A program made the position numbers and the translations under genes. DNA of 64,000 nucleotides from Dermatophagoides farinae (Eukaryota; Arthropoda; Arachnida; Sarcoptiformes; Pyroglyphidae), in contig NC_134680.1 of the NCBI RefSeq assembly GCF_024713945.1, positions 4,240,001-4,304,000 on the forward strand, read 5' to 3'. Shown here in pieces: positions 1-13,366 of this stretch. Numbering within the stretch: position 1 is the first letter of the stretch; the number at the start of each line of letters is the position of its first letter. Below the pieces are notes generated by a model, which saw nothing but the letters and a program-made list of their open reading frames with translations, did not search any database and was not told the origin of the DNA.

Positions 1-1115
1 GAGAACCACCAGATAGATACATAAGGTGGTTACAATAACAACAACGACAATAACCGGCTTGTCTTGCGCTAAAACAAGCAAATAGAAACAGCTATATTCT
101 GGACATGAACAAACAAGAAACAACGATAACAACAACAACAACAACAAAAATATCGGCTATTTAATAGACCATTTTTCTACCATTTTTATTCTATGTTTAA
201 ATTTTGGGCGGATCTTTTTTTTCACTCTTTGATTGAAAAAAAAAACAAATGTGGTGCCCGTACACACACACACACACACATCATACAAATATTGAAAATA
301 AAATGTTATAGTCAGTCAATAATAATAATGATAAAATATATAACTACCTTACATGACATTACATATTGAATATGATAATAATGGTCAATATAAAAACATT
401 GAAATATCAACAGTCAAACAAAACAAAACAAAAATGAACAATGAATGAATCAAACCTATAAAATTGGATCTTTTTTTCCCTTTCATCATTCATTCATTCA
501 TTATTATTGTTTTATTACATTGGCAAAATGTCACAATGTTCGATGTCAAATTAATATAATTATTATATATTATGACAAGATTATTTTTTGTTGTTGTTGT
601 TGTTGTTTCGTTTCATGACATTTTCATTTTTATTTTCATTTTTTTTATATAATAAACTACACTTTATTATTATATGATCAAAAGTTAACAATTACATCTT
701 CTATAATATTGAATGTCGTCATTGTCATTGTTAATGGGTTTGTGTGTGTGTGTGTATGGGATTCTATTTGGTCAATCAATGATGATCATCATCATTTCAT
801 TGTCAAAAAAAAAACAACAACAACAAACACTTGAATAAACACTTGAAAATGCATTTGAACATCTTCATCTTATACATTTGAAGAGAATTTATCAATAGTG
901 TAGAGAAAAATAAAATTGCCATTAAGTTTTGGGGAATCTATTTTTTTTTTTAAATAGAATTATTCCATAAACTTTGTTTCCATGTCTTCATTGGTTAGAT
1001 GGTTATATTGGAATAAAACCTACCATCATCATCATCGAACTTCAGTGACTTTATGAATTTTATTATGAACCAGAAAAAAATAAGAACAAAACAAAACAAA
1101 AAAAACAACAAAATT

Positions 1116-1167
1116 TCATTCATAATTGGATTGTCCGTAAAATGTGAGGCAATCCAATTATGAATGA
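1116..1167. repeat. Perfect 18-bp inverted repeat (hairpin)
   Basis: The left arm at 1116-1133 reads TCATTCATAATTGGATTG and the right arm at 1150-1167 is its exact reverse complement. They are separated by a 16-nt loop at 1134-1149. The arms contain no simple repeat, so chance is an unlikely explanation. The stem does not extend further. It could be a small hairpin RNA, a miniature inverted-repeat remnant or a replication-generated palindrome. No function can be assigned. Confidence 0.8.
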
Positions 1168-1815
1168 GCGAAAACAAACAAACAAACAAACAAATGACCA
1201 TTCAAATTAGAATGTGAATGTATGTTTCAATTATGTTTTTTATTATTATTATTATTATTATTATCATCAATGTTCCAAATAATGGAAATGGACAATAGGA
1301 ACACAAATATGAAATGAAAAAAAAAGTTTTATTTTTGAAACTTTTTTTTTCATTTTATTTTTTCATTCATTCATTCAATGATTCTCGTTGAATTGTGAAA
1401 TTTTTTTTTCATTTTGAAAATTCGAATGATGATTGTTTTTTGTTTTATTTTTGGCTCAAAAGTTTTTTTTCTTTTTTGAATGAAAATGAAAATGAATCAT
1501 TTGCAAACAAACAAATCGTATGAATATGTTAATCAGACTAAAATCATCTCATAGTAAATATTCATTCAGATTCTTATGATTTTATCATTGATCAATGATC
1601 AAACAATCAGATCAATTTTTCATTTATTTCTTTTTTTTTAGAAAAATCAGAATCAACACACACACACACATTATGTACTCAAACAAACAACGAAAAAAAA
1701 TATCCTGGTAAAAGGCGGATTTGTGTTCACCTGTTTTATTTATCTTAAAGGTGCGACACACACACACACAAAAGTGTGAAAAAAACCCATATAAACGCAA
1801 TACGGTAGTAAAGTA

Positions 1816-1819
<4 letters not shown>

Positions 1820-1851
<32 letters not shown>
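1820..1851. repeat. (AC)16 microsatellite
   Basis: An uninterrupted dinucleotide run of 32 bp. A shorter (AC) run lies at about 1649-1669. Confidence 0.95.
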
Positions 1852-1852
<1 letters not shown>

Positions 1853-4260
1853 GATCAAAATTATTGTCGAACCTTGTCTGCAAAAAAAAAACAATCAGAT
1901 AAAAATGAATCGTGTTTTTCTTATTTATTTCAAATTCACTCCCTTTAATCACACATGCACGCTATAGAATTTGAATTGAAACATTTTTTTTCATTTTTTT
2001 TTGTTTAAAGAATTTTCTTTCTTTTTTTGTTCACAACAATGAACAAATAGAATTCATTTTTTTTAATGGAATCACGAAAATCATTTAATTCGTTTAGGAT
2101 TGGCAACATGTTTTCAATAGATAGTGAATCCTTAGATAAATATTTTCGATCATGTTTGAAATAAAGCCAATATTTTTTTTTATATTTTCAATGGAATTCT
2201 TTTGATTTTCAGTTGTTGTTGTTGTCGTTGGTTAATTGGCATTCTATGATTTTTTTTTCATTTATGAAATGAAATGACTTGAATCATTTCGTAAAAAAAA
2301 TATATGAAAAGGCTATATATGTTTATTTTGATTTTGTTATTCGTTTTTTTTTCTCATTTCATCTAATAGCAATTTTTTTATAAAAATTTAAATATGGCGA
2401 AACATTGAGGAATATTCTTGAAAGTTGATGTTGTTCCATCCATTCATATTCATTTTATTCACATGCGAAATTAAAAACATCACATCACAATATAAATATA
2501 TGACATACAATGAACAAGAAAAAAAAATACATTGGCTCATTGAATGAGTGGATCAAACAAAATTGAACGAAAATAATAACGTTTCCAAGAATTAATCGAT
2601 GGGGAAAAAATGATGTAGAAAATAACAACAAAAACAACAACAACAATAACTAAAATTGAAAAAATCAAATTATTCGAAACAAGAACAAAAAAAATAGAAA
2701 TAAATTTTCAATTATCTTTTAGCATATTGTTCAATTCATCGAAGTTGCTTGAATATTCTATGTATGTGTGTGTGTGTTGTTTATATTATATAAAACATGG
2801 GACCTTTTCAAAATATTGCCTCATCATCATCATCATCATATTGGAACATGCAAACAAAACAAAACAAAACAAAAAAGCTGGAAATTGAAATAAAACGATC
2901 AAAAACATCATAATATAAAAAAAAGGATGAAAAACAAAATGAAAAAGGGAAATAAATAAATGAATAAAACATGTCCATAACAATCAATATATAATAATGG
3001 AAAGATAATTCCAAGAAATTCAAAGATTTTGCAAAAAAAACGAAAAACGAATACAGAATAGAGAAGCGATTTCTATTGACGCCATTGCTATTATGTTGTA
3101 TTGAAATTGAGTTGAATAATAAAGTAAAGTAAAATGTCAAACCTCATTGATGATGATAATGATGATGATGATGATGATGATGATGAAACAAAAGACACAC
3201 ATTTCGAGCATATTTTTATTCCGGATGAAACATCTTTCATATTTTATCAACAACAACAACAACAACAACAACAATAACAACAACAAAAAGTATGTCAATT
3301 TTCCCATCACAGAGAAATAACAGAAAAAAACGAGGGTTAAATATTAGTAATCCTCGATAGAATCAGGTTTCAATAGATTATTCATATTTTTGTCTTGTTT
3401 TTTTTCATTGGTTTCAAAAAGAGATTTGTCGATTGTTTTGATATGTGAATTTTTGTTGGTGGTTTTTCCACACACACACACACACACACACAACAACAAC
3501 AACAACAAAATTTTTTCCCGGGAACAATGTATCCAATTTTTTTTTCTTTAATGTTTGGTTATATGGAAATGACCTTGTTTTGTTTATCAACATATCTATT
3601 ATGTTGTTGATTATGATGATTATTGTTAAAGATGGATTGTTTCATGATAAATTTCATGGAAATCTATATTTTAGTAACAAGAAAAAAAAGTGGGTGGTAT
3701 ACAACCAGTATATGAAACTACTTATCAAGATTGTGATTGAACACACAAAATAAAGGTTAAAACTGAAAAATTTTAAATTATAAAAGAATCGATTTTCATA
3801 TTCATCAGAAAAGAATCGAAAATCATATCGTATTCATGAGAATAAAAATGATCATCAGAAATGCAATTCATGTTTTTAATTGAAGAAATGATTTTTTTCA
3901 TTTTTTTTTTTGAATATTGAAACTCACAGAAATCAAGGGCAGTAAAAAAAAATTTGTTTCCAAAAAGGTTTCCACTAATAACGAAACGATGATGATAACA
4001 AAATTTATTTCATCGATGATGATGACGATGATCGAATTTGAATATTTCCAATTTACATTTCTTTCATTTTTTTTTTTTTTTTTGTTTTACAAAAAATGAT
4101 GATGAAGACCAAGTAGGTGGAACCGGAGCCAACGACAATAATGTAATTTAAAATGGAATAGATATGCTTTCATATAAAATTTTTGATACCATGAATATAG
4201 TAGTTTATGATTGGTAGTTTTTTTCCCCCACCAATGGATCCTGATTTTTTTTCCTGCAAG

Positions 4261-4270
4261 TATAAAAAGG
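4261..4270 (+). promoter_or_regulatory. Canonical TATA box of the secreted-protein gene
   Basis: TATAAAAAGG lies 137 bp before the ATG at 4398. A perfect TATAAAA followed by GG is rare even in AT-rich spacer and is typical of tissue-specific promoters. This placement predicts a transcription start near 4290 and a 5' UTR of roughly 110 nt if no upstream intron exists. Confidence 0.5.
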
Positions 4271-4397
4271 GTTAGAATTGGGATGAAAAAAAATTATTTT
4301 TATTTTGAAAAAAATAAACAACAAAAAAGACGAACCAAAAAGAAAAAAAACATAGTCCATGATTGTTTGATTTAAAATTAAGTTATCCGAAGAAATT

Positions 4398-4981
4398 ATG
4401 ATTCAAAAAATGACCACAAATATGGTGATGATCATCTTTTTTTTCGCCATATGGCAATCACATCATATGATGATGACAACGGATGCGGCATTAATGTTGA
4501 CAAGAGATGATTGTGCTGATCTTTATTCAATGATTGGTGCTAATGAACAACAGCAACCAGAAAATGCTATCGGTATGTATAGTTTGAATTTTTATGTTGT
4601 TGAAATTTGTCTTCTTTTTTTTCAATTGATTACATTGATTATCATTACAAATTAGAAATAATTCGTCGTATAACACAACATCAAATGGATGCCGATAGTC
4701 TTGTTCGTCTTTATGATCTTTGTTTACGATCCGAAGAAGGTATACGTTATCGACGATCAATGTGGCCACAACCATCATCATCATCATCATCATCCAGATG
4801 GTCATTTATGAATAGAAATCAACATAAACAACATAATTCCATCATACCATCGTTATCAACATCAATGAATAATCATCATCATCATCATCATCAACATGAA
4901 CAACAATCACCATTTGAAACCGATTCATATGGACAACAAACAACAAAACAGGAACAAGAACAACAACAACAACGAGAATAA
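4398..4981 (+). CDS. Unrecognised small secreted protein, possibly a peptide precursor
   Basis: Two exons are proposed, 4398-4572 and 4656-4981, joined over an 83-nt GTATGT..TTAG intron. They give 166 aa. Residues about 9-31 form a hydrophobic signal peptide (IIFFFAIW core) ending near DAALML. The mature part has only two cysteines, in DDCADLY and LYDLCLR, with a helical stretch EIIRRITQHQMDADSLVRL between them that crosses the exon junction. A basic site RYRR follows, then a Ser/His/Gln-rich tail ending in Gln-Glu runs. A TATA box lies 137 bp upstream. Signal peptide, a cysteine pair and a basic site fit a neuropeptide-like precursor, but I recognise no known arthropod neuropeptide motif and give no function. 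The low-complexity tail could partly be wrong if another intron exists. Confidence 0.6.
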
Positions 4982-5082
4982 CATTGAATATTTTGATTCA
5001 TTAATATTTGATCTGAAACAAAACAATGAATAGAATAAGAAGAAAAAAACAAAAACATTATTTGAATATTTTGAAATCAAAA

Positions 5083-5088
5083 AATAAA
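5083..5088 (+). terminator. Candidate poly(A) signal AATAAA
   Basis: AATAAA lies about 100 nt after the stop codon of the secreted-protein gene. In such AT-rich DNA the hexamer occurs often by chance, so only the position supports it. Confidence 0.35.
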
Positions 5089-7392
5089 TAATTACAAAAT
5101 ATTACATACCTACATATAATGATCTTTCATCATTATCATATCAAAATACAAAATACAAAATACAAAACAAAAATTAAGACTATTTGACAAAAAATAAAAA
5201 CAAAAAAGTCCCTGCAATGTATATTGATGATTAAAATGAAACATTCTCATTCACTTTTAACAAAAAAAAGCTTATTATGTTGTTTATTACCTGGAAAAAA
5301 ATAGAAAATTCAATTCTCAAACATAATACTTACCCCTGTGTGTGTGTGTTTTTTTTCATATTCACGATAATAATATTGATTCAATTATATTAATTGAATA
5401 TCAAAGTATTTTTTTTTTTTTTTTTTTGATCAATAAATAAGTATCAAAGAAAAATCGGATGAAATATTCTTCTTCTTCTTCTTCTATTTTCATTTTCTGT
5501 AACAAAAAATAAATAAATAAATAAAAAATAAATAAACAAAAAATGAACAGACAAAAAAAAAATTACCATAAAGCATCTTAGTTGTATGCAAACTAAAAAT
5601 AAAAAAAAAGTTTATCGGGTTTTTTTTCGAAAGAATAAGGGGATGAAACAAAAAATTATTTTTTGCTTTTCCACATGTATAAATTCAATGTCCATATACA
5701 TAATTCATCAATTTGATGCATAGCAGAATGGCAGCGAATAATAATAATAATAACATCAAATGCAATGAATTTTTGTCTATTTTATGATGATGATGATTAA
5801 TATGAGAAGATATTGCCACACACACACACACACACAATCGAGTCTGAAATGTTTTGGTCAATAAATTTTGGCCAATGTTTGTTGTTGATATGATAAATTC
5901 TTCAATGAGATTTTAAATGTGAAATATACATGTTGAATTTTTTTTCCATAATATGATGATGATGATTGCATTTTGTTTTGTTTTGTTTTTTTAACATCAA
6001 TTTTCATTTCATTTTTAGATATTTATCATGATTTAATTGATTGCTGTGAATGGGAGAGAGAGAGAGAGAGAGAGAAAGAGTAAAAAAAAGTGAAAATTAA
6101 AATTTTCTAATTTTAACTTTTTCATATAACCAATTACCTTGTTATGTAAATAAATAGAAATCGAAAATTAATTTCCGATTTTCCATCCTCTCTTTCCAAA
6201 AAGGTACATTTCATTCGAATCAAATGGAATGAGTTTTTTAAGCCTACGCAAATAAATATTCTCTGTGTATATGTTTATGGCAACGATAAAAACAAAAAAC
6301 AAAAATTGGCCACTTACGAAAATGGTCTATCAAACGAGAAAATGAAAAAAAAAATCAAAAGCTGATAATAAAATAAAGAAAAAAAAATTAAAGAATACCA
6401 TTAAAAAAAATGAATATGTGATGGTGGTGTTTATTTTGAAACTAATCACATATATGTAAAGAATATTCGTGAAATGTGGAATATTCACATACACACACAC
6501 ATCATATATACGCCATGATGATGGATGATCATTTGCGTGGGTTCACTTTTTTTTTGTTGGTGCATATTTATTTCATACTGTAATAATGACAAAAATAATA
6601 AAATTTTAGTACATCAAATGAATCAGCCACAGAGAACCGTAGAGAATATCATTACATTGGGTTGGTTGGTCATTGTTTGTATTTTTTTTTTTTTTTTTTG
6701 TTTCTTGAATATGTTATCATCATTGGTTATGGCCAATTTAATATTTACCGTTATTTTTCTTTTCTAGTTAATTTTCTTTTTTTTTCTTGTTCACCAACAG
6801 AAAAAAAGTTGTTGAAAAAATGGATTTTTCTAGTTTCAGGACAGTTTTGTTTTTTTTTCATCATCAAACAAGATAAATCTACATAGTTCCAGAAAAATTG
6901 AATCATAAAAAACAAGAAAGAAAGAAAAACATTCATGTTCACATTCTATTTCGACATTTGCCGCCACATACAATATTGTGGTAATCGGATATCAATATTG
7001 TTTACCATTATAAATTATAGAGGAAATAAGAAAAAAAAAATTTTTTCTTTAAATTCCGGAATTTCCTTTATTCTATTCTCATCTAATACAGTAGAATGAT
7101 TATTACTATTTAACATTTTAAACATTTTAAATATTTACATCACGATCGACCGAATGAAGGGGGAAAAAAAGAATATTAAACAGTGTGTGTGTGTACTCAT
7201 CAATTTTTTTCCAACAAAAACGACAACAACAACAACAAAAAACACCCATATTCTTTCATCCAAAAAATTTTTTCTTCCTACACTCGATTGGGCGGTGGCT
7301 CAAGTTATTTTTATATTCTCGGTGTAGTGTGCGTGTGCAGTGTGCGTGTTTGCATTTCGTTTTTTTTTGTATGTCAAAAACAAAACGAAAAA

Positions 7393-7412
7393 TTGTACGT
7401 ATATACGTACAA
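7393..7412. repeat. Perfect 20-bp palindrome
   Basis: TTGTACGTATATACGTACAA equals its own reverse complement with no spacer. It consists of two CGTA/TACG blocks and stands in spacer with no nearby gene. It could be a protein-binding dyad or a cruciform-prone site. No function is claimed. Confidence 0.8.
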
Positions 7413-10400
7413 ATACAATTCTGGTGTTTCGTATTTTTATTTCATCTTTATTTTGTGTAAAAAAAAACAAAAACAAAAATTCTTACTTTATTCTCATGAA
7501 TCATTATTATTGAAATTTTTCTGTTTTTTTTTATCGAATTGACGTATATATGGCCATGAATTTAATGGTGGTAGGTGGATAGGTGGATGGATGGAAATAG
7601 TGAAACCTTTATTTGATTCCATTCGAAACATAACATTAACAACCGCTTTCTATGCTACTTTTATTAGTTCAAGTTCAAATTATTCACATTTCTTCGTTCC
7701 AAATTGTCATGGAAAAAAAATTATGGAATTTTTTTTGTTCATAATTATAATTCAAAATTCAAAAATAGAGAATTTTTTTGTTGTTGTTTTCTTAAATTTT
7801 ATCGTGATGACGATAATGATGATGAATAAAAATTTTGAAAAATACAATCATCATCATCATCATCATTATTCATTGCAAAAAAAACACTAATGTGGCAAAT
7901 ATGTTAATAAAAGTGGAAAAAAAAATAAAATCACGGAAAAAACCTGTATGAATTCTTGTTGTTTTCATTTTGGGCCGCAAAAAAAAAATTTATTCTCTCC
8001 AAAATGACATCTCATGTATGTTCAGTGCAAAATGGGAATAAAAAAGAATTTCAAATAAGAATCAAAAATAGCTTGCCAAAATAACATATGAAAGAAAAAT
8101 TTCTAAATAACCGACTGACTGATTATATGATTGGCTGAATACATTTATTCGTTTTTTTTCTACAATCATCATCATCAATGACATATTATTTTGGCATCAA
8201 TTTGTCAACAACAACAACAACGACCCGAAAATGGAATATAACTAATCTATCTATTGCAGTAGTCAGCATTTGTCTAGTAGTATGTGTGTGTGCGTGTGTG
8301 TGTGTGTGTAGCAACCTGCAGCCAACCGAATCGTCAATGAGGGGGGGGGGGAAAAAGTAAAACAACAAATTAATGAATGAATGAATTTGACAAAAATTCA
8401 ATGAAAAAAAATAACTGTAAAAACAGATTAATAATAAACAAAACTGTATCGAATAAAAATGAATGAAAGATTCTGTCTTTTTTTTTACTCTTCAACAAAT
8501 AAATCGCTGATAGTGGTATAAAAATTTAAAGTCATCATGATGATGATGATCACACACACACACACACACAGACACTTCACCCCTCAACCAGTATTTTGTA
8601 TCCACAAAATCATCAAAAATTCACGTTTTTTTTTCTCTATTTTGGCTTCCCCCTTTTTTTTCATTCATCCATTTATTCATCATCATCCAAACACCACCCC
8701 ACACACACACACATACATACACACAAGAATTCACAAGACATCAACATCATCGACAACTACCTAAACTATTTCAGTTGATTTTTACATTTTTTTTCTTGTT
8801 TGTTTGTTTGTTTCGAATTCTTATTTGTTTTTGTTTTTTTTTTTTTTTTTTTTTTTTTGGTTATGTTATTGGTTAACATCCAAAACAGAAATAACTGAAC
8901 AACAACAACAACAACAAAAAACAGGGCAAAAAAAAATGCAAAAAAAACAACTGCTGTTAGGTCACAAGTTATATTCACACACACACACACACACATTCAA
9001 ATGTTGTAAACGAAAAAAAAACAGACAAAATACACATTTGCTTGGATACAAAAGAATTGAATATTTGTTCAAGGGGAATAATCATCATTATCAACATTTT
9101 TTTGAAAGTCATTCATTCATATAGTAGTAAGTTTCTTTTTTTTCTGAATATTTATTTTTTCCCAAAAATAATTAAATAGGTAATCGATTCCCATTCAATA
9201 TCCGGTGGTGGTGGAAACTATTTTCACTTTTTTTGTTTTGTTTTGTTTTGTTTTGTTTGTGTATATGTAGGTGTTTTTGTTTCGCATGATTCGATTTGTT
9301 TTTTTTGTTCTATTTAAATTGTGATCAATTAATTAATTAAACGACTAATTAAAAATTGAAGAACAATTTTAATTTTGTGAATTTTTTTTTATCAACAAAA
9401 TAATATCAACTATATAGTGTTTTTGTCGTGTGTAAGTGTGTTTTTGTGTGTGTGTGTGTGTGTGTGTATAATTGGCTATTTTGTTCCAAACAACAACACA
9501 TTCCCATTCTATTGTTCCACCGTTATTATCCATTGAATCCAGCTCCAGAATCCATTCAAAATTGATTCATCCACAAACAGCACCTATTTCCTATTGCTTT
9601 TTTTAATGTTTTCATTTTCTCACAATCGTTTCATTCGTGGCTAGAGGTGTGTATGGCTTGTTTGTTTTTTTTTTGTTTGGAAATATCATTCATGTAAAAA
9701 TTTGTTGGCTTCTCAAATGTGCTATTTTTTTACATAAACATTTCATTATAATAAACTCAAGAATCCATCAAAAAAAAAATCCAGAACTCCAAGTAATAGA
9801 ATAATTCACAAAATGAGTGGGGTTAGGTAGATATAGAAATCGAATCTTTAATCTAATCATGACTGAATATATTCATAAAGTGAATATATATGAAATCAAA
9901 TCATGAAAGTAGTGTGAATTGGATTTTTGTTTTCTTTTACATTTATTTTTTTATCCAGATATTTTTTTTTTTGATGGATGGCATTTTCTTTTTCTGGTTT
10001 GTCATCCAGTGTTTTTTTTTCATTTGGTTCTGTTTTTCATTTACCATATCTCTCTCTCTCTCTCTCTCTGTGTGTGTTTTCCAATCTCATTTACATGATT
10101 ACATGATTATGAAAAAATTACTAAAATCCAATAAATTTTTTACATTCCCCAAAAAATTATTCATGATTTTTTTTTCTGTTACATTTGGCGTCATAAAGGT
10201 TGTTCAGAATGTAAATCCTTTTTTTTCACATTCATTATCAATTTATGTATTTCTAAGAGTGTAGAATTTTGAAAAACATTCGAAAAAAAGCAATCCATAT
10301 TTTTGGTGTTCATACTACTTTTTCCTTATACAATTCACCGAATATTTGCCTAAATGTCTAAATTCGAATCTATCTATGTATGTATATATATAGTGTTTAT

Positions 10401-10886
10401 GTTTCATCATCACCATCATATTGTTTATATAATATTCAATCCATTTGCAATCAATCCTAGCAATATTTTTACACGTTTTAAGCTTTTTTTTTAAATTTAT
10501 TTATCCTTTCATCGAATGTTTGCGTGTCTTACTCGACGACGACGACGACGATGATCATCATTTCAAAGTCGACGATCAATTTCAATTTTCGTTGTTCTGT
10601 AAATCCAATTGTTTGAATTTTTTCTTTTCACATCTTCTCTCCCCTAGATTATGTGATTGAAAATAGTAATATCGAATGATTTATATATATGTTTAAATTG
10701 AATTGAATCTTTTCTTTTTTTTATTGAAAATTTGTTTCATGTTGTTTTCTTTATTTTTCATTTTTGTTTGTTCAAATAGATAGTTCTCATCTAGATTATT
10801 ATCGTCTTTATCAACAACAACAACAACAACAACATCATCATCATCACTAAACCCTCTCTCTCTCTCTCTCTCTCTATCGAACAGAA

Positions 10887-13366
10887 ATGGCGAAATTCAA
10901 TATCAAGTAAGTGTTGTCAACAAAAGCAGAATGTTTTTATTTATAAAAAAAAAATAATCCGATGAATGAATGTATGTGGAATTCCAAGTATTGACAACGT
11001 ATAATTCAAATTTACGGCCGGAAATGTTAAAATAAAAAAAAAGATTTCAATCATATCTAATAGAATCATACATATATCATATTTCATAAATAATATTCGA
11101 TATTGTAATATTGAAGAGATTGAAAATATTATCGGCAAAAATCGGATTTTGTTGTTGTTGATTTTTTTTGTGAAAACAAAAAATTTATCTGCTAGTTTTG
11201 TTTTGATTAAATTGAATTAAATTCAAAAGAAAACATGTATCAAATATTGATCATCATCATTTATTATTATTATTATAGGGAGATGCACATTTTTGGCATG
11301 GGTAATCCATTGCTTGACATTACGGCGACAGTTGATAATGCTTTTCTTGAAAAGTAAGAATTTTTTTTATCATTAAATTAAATTACTATCATTAAATAGA
11401 ACAAGAATTGATGCTGACACGTCGAAGATGAGCTCGTTAATTCTTGTTGTTTGTTTATACAATGCAAGTACTTTTATTTGCAAAGTTTAAACCGGGTTAT
11501 TTTGAAAAAAGTTTACTCACACACTAAACGACATAATGAATTAGCAGAATAGGATGTTATGAATTTTTTTTTGTTTTTTTCCACAAATATAGATATGGAT
11601 TACCGAAAAATTCGGCCATATTAGCCGAAGCTAAACATGAACCGATGTATGAAGAGGTAATTAATAAATATGAGATTGAATATTCAGCAGGTGGTGCAAC
11701 ACAGAATACGATGCGGTATTGTCAATGGGTTGTTGGTAAAAATCTACAATTAACAACATTTATCGGTGCCGTTGGTAATGATTATTTTGGTAAAATAATG
11801 GAACAAAAAGCCAAAGATGATGGTGTTAATGTACATTATCAAAAAGTTGATGATGCTCTTACCGGTACCTGTGCCGTATTGCTTAATAATAATGGCAAAT
11901 ATCGTTCACTTTGTGCTTATCTTGGTATTTATTATTCTCAATTATTATTTGTCCAAATATTCATACGAAATTCTTTATCTTTCCCATTTTATTATGTTTC
12001 ATCTTCCGACAAACGGCATTTTTCTGGTGTTCATCTTATTTTCAAAATATATTCCATTTCATTTCATTTTAGGTGCTTGTAAAAAATTCGATAAACATTT
12101 TCTTCTATCCAATTCGGTATTTGTGGAAAAGGCTAAACTTTATTACATTAGTGGTCATATGTTGCCAGGTAAATATGCTTTTTGTGTGTGTGTGTGTGTG
12201 TGTATTTGTTCACCTTTGAAGAAAATTTTGTTTTTTTTCTGTTTGTTGATATCTAATAACATTGACAGTTTATAGTTGAAATGACGTGAATCGAAAACCA
12301 TTAACCATTATTTTTTTTTCTTCCAAATTTATTAAGATAAATTAAAAATTGACCATTTCTTTGAAATGAAAGGGCGATGATGTTGTGTTGAATTGAAAAT
12401 ATAAATAATTAAAGTTTTTGACGTTTCATTTTTTTTCTTGAATTCTGATCAAATAACAATGGGTGTAACTCAAAGTTTATTTCATAAAATAAACAGTGAA
12501 GAAGAAAAATTGTTTACCATGGTATACCAATGTCAATGTAAATGTTAAGTGTGTTTGCGTGTGTTCGTGTTATATGGTGAATTTGAGAAAAAAGGAAGGA
12601 AAATTCAGGAAATATTTTTTTAAAATTCTTAACGAAAATCTTTTTTTTCATTTATTTAAAATAGTATCACATGAAAGTTGTATGCATATTGCACAACATT
12701 CAATGGATTGGGGTAAAGATTTTTTCTTCAATCTAGGTATGTATAATAATAAGAATGAAAATAAATTCCAATTTCTATTCACTTTTTATCTTCTTTCTCA
12801 CCTTTTTTTTTCTTTATCAATCAATTTAGCTGCTCCATATGTAACACAAAAATGTCAAAAAGAATTGGAAAAATTAATGACATATGTTGATTTTTTCTTT
12901 GCCAATCTGGATGAAGCCCTTGCATTTGCCACAATGAAAGGATACACTGTAAGTTATTCTGATGAATATTTTTGTTTAAAATTACATTTTCATTTATTAC
13001 TAGACAAAAGATCCGAAAGAAATCGCCAAACTTATTGCTAAAGAACCGAAACAAAAATACAATAATCCACGCATACCAAGCCAATATAAAGCTGGCCGTG
13101 TTGTTGTCATTACACAATCGGAAAATCCGGTCATCATGTTTAAATCCGATTGGTCCGATGTAAAAGAATTCCCCGTACCACAATTATCAGAAAAGGAATT
13201 AAAAGATACAAATGGTGCTGGTGATGCATTTACCGGTGGTTTTTTGGCCATGTATATTTGGGGTAAACCATTGGAACAATGTATTAATTGCGCTATTTAT
13301 TGTGCAACTGAATGTGTTAAACAACAAGGCTGTACATTGCCTAAAACCATGTCTTATAAATTCTGA
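10887..13366 (+). CDS. Adk: Adenosine kinase
   Basis: Phosphorylates adenosine to AMP with ATP (purine salvage and control of adenosine levels). It belongs to the PfkB carbohydrate kinase family. Seven coding exons: 10887-10906, 11279-11353, 11593-11924, 12073-12168, 12665-12736, 12830-12948 and 13004-13366. All phases fit and give 358 aa, the usual length. The N-terminus has IFGMGNPLLDITATVD, the substrate-loop region has YSAGGATQNTMRYCQW, a central part reads FIGAVGNDYFG then TGTCAVLL, and the C-terminus carries the PfkB signature DTNGAGDAFTGGFL, with the catalytic Asp in GAGD. The short first exon codes only MAKFNIK. A (CT)n tract and ACAG just before the ATG may be the acceptor of a 5' UTR intron. 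It converges with the mucin-like gene downstream. Identity is secure. Confidence 0.95.

Larger units (their letters stand above)
1..4397. other. AT-rich, microsatellite-rich intergenic spacer
   Basis: No reading frame here looks like a real protein. Open frames are runs of low-complexity residues produced by simple repeats and poly-A/T tracts. It holds (AC)n at about 262-280, 1649-1669 and 1820-1851, (TTA)n near 1240-1264, (GAT)n near 3154-3184, (CAA)n near 3245-3273 and (CA)n followed by (CAA)n near 3470-3507. The one structured item is the perfect inverted repeat listed separately at 1116-1167. Confidence 0.7.
4982..10886. other. Microsatellite-rich intergenic spacer
   Basis: About 5.9 kb with no credible coding region. 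It contains (CA)n near 5817-5836, (GA)n near 6053-6074, a poly-G tract at about 8340-8350, (CA)n near 8552-8570, 8701-8722 and 8978-8996, (TG)n near 9446-9468, (TC)n then (TG)n near 10049-10078, and (CT)n at 10853-10875 right before the adenosine kinase start. The last tract followed by ATCGAACAG resembles a pyrimidine tract plus splice acceptor, so a 5' UTR intron of the adenosine kinase gene may lie here. Confidence 0.65.

Noticed and set aside
1624-1952. Open frames with Cys-Val runs (and similar His-Thr runs elsewhere, e.g. 7183-7542, 8178-8401, 50604-51024)
   Set aside because: They are readings of (CA)n/(TG)n microsatellites with no protein character outside them.
9890-10264. 124-codon hydrophobic open frame with Phe runs and a Ser-Leu repeat
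   Set aside because: It is a translation of poly-T and (TC)n; no homology, no splice sites, no balanced segment.
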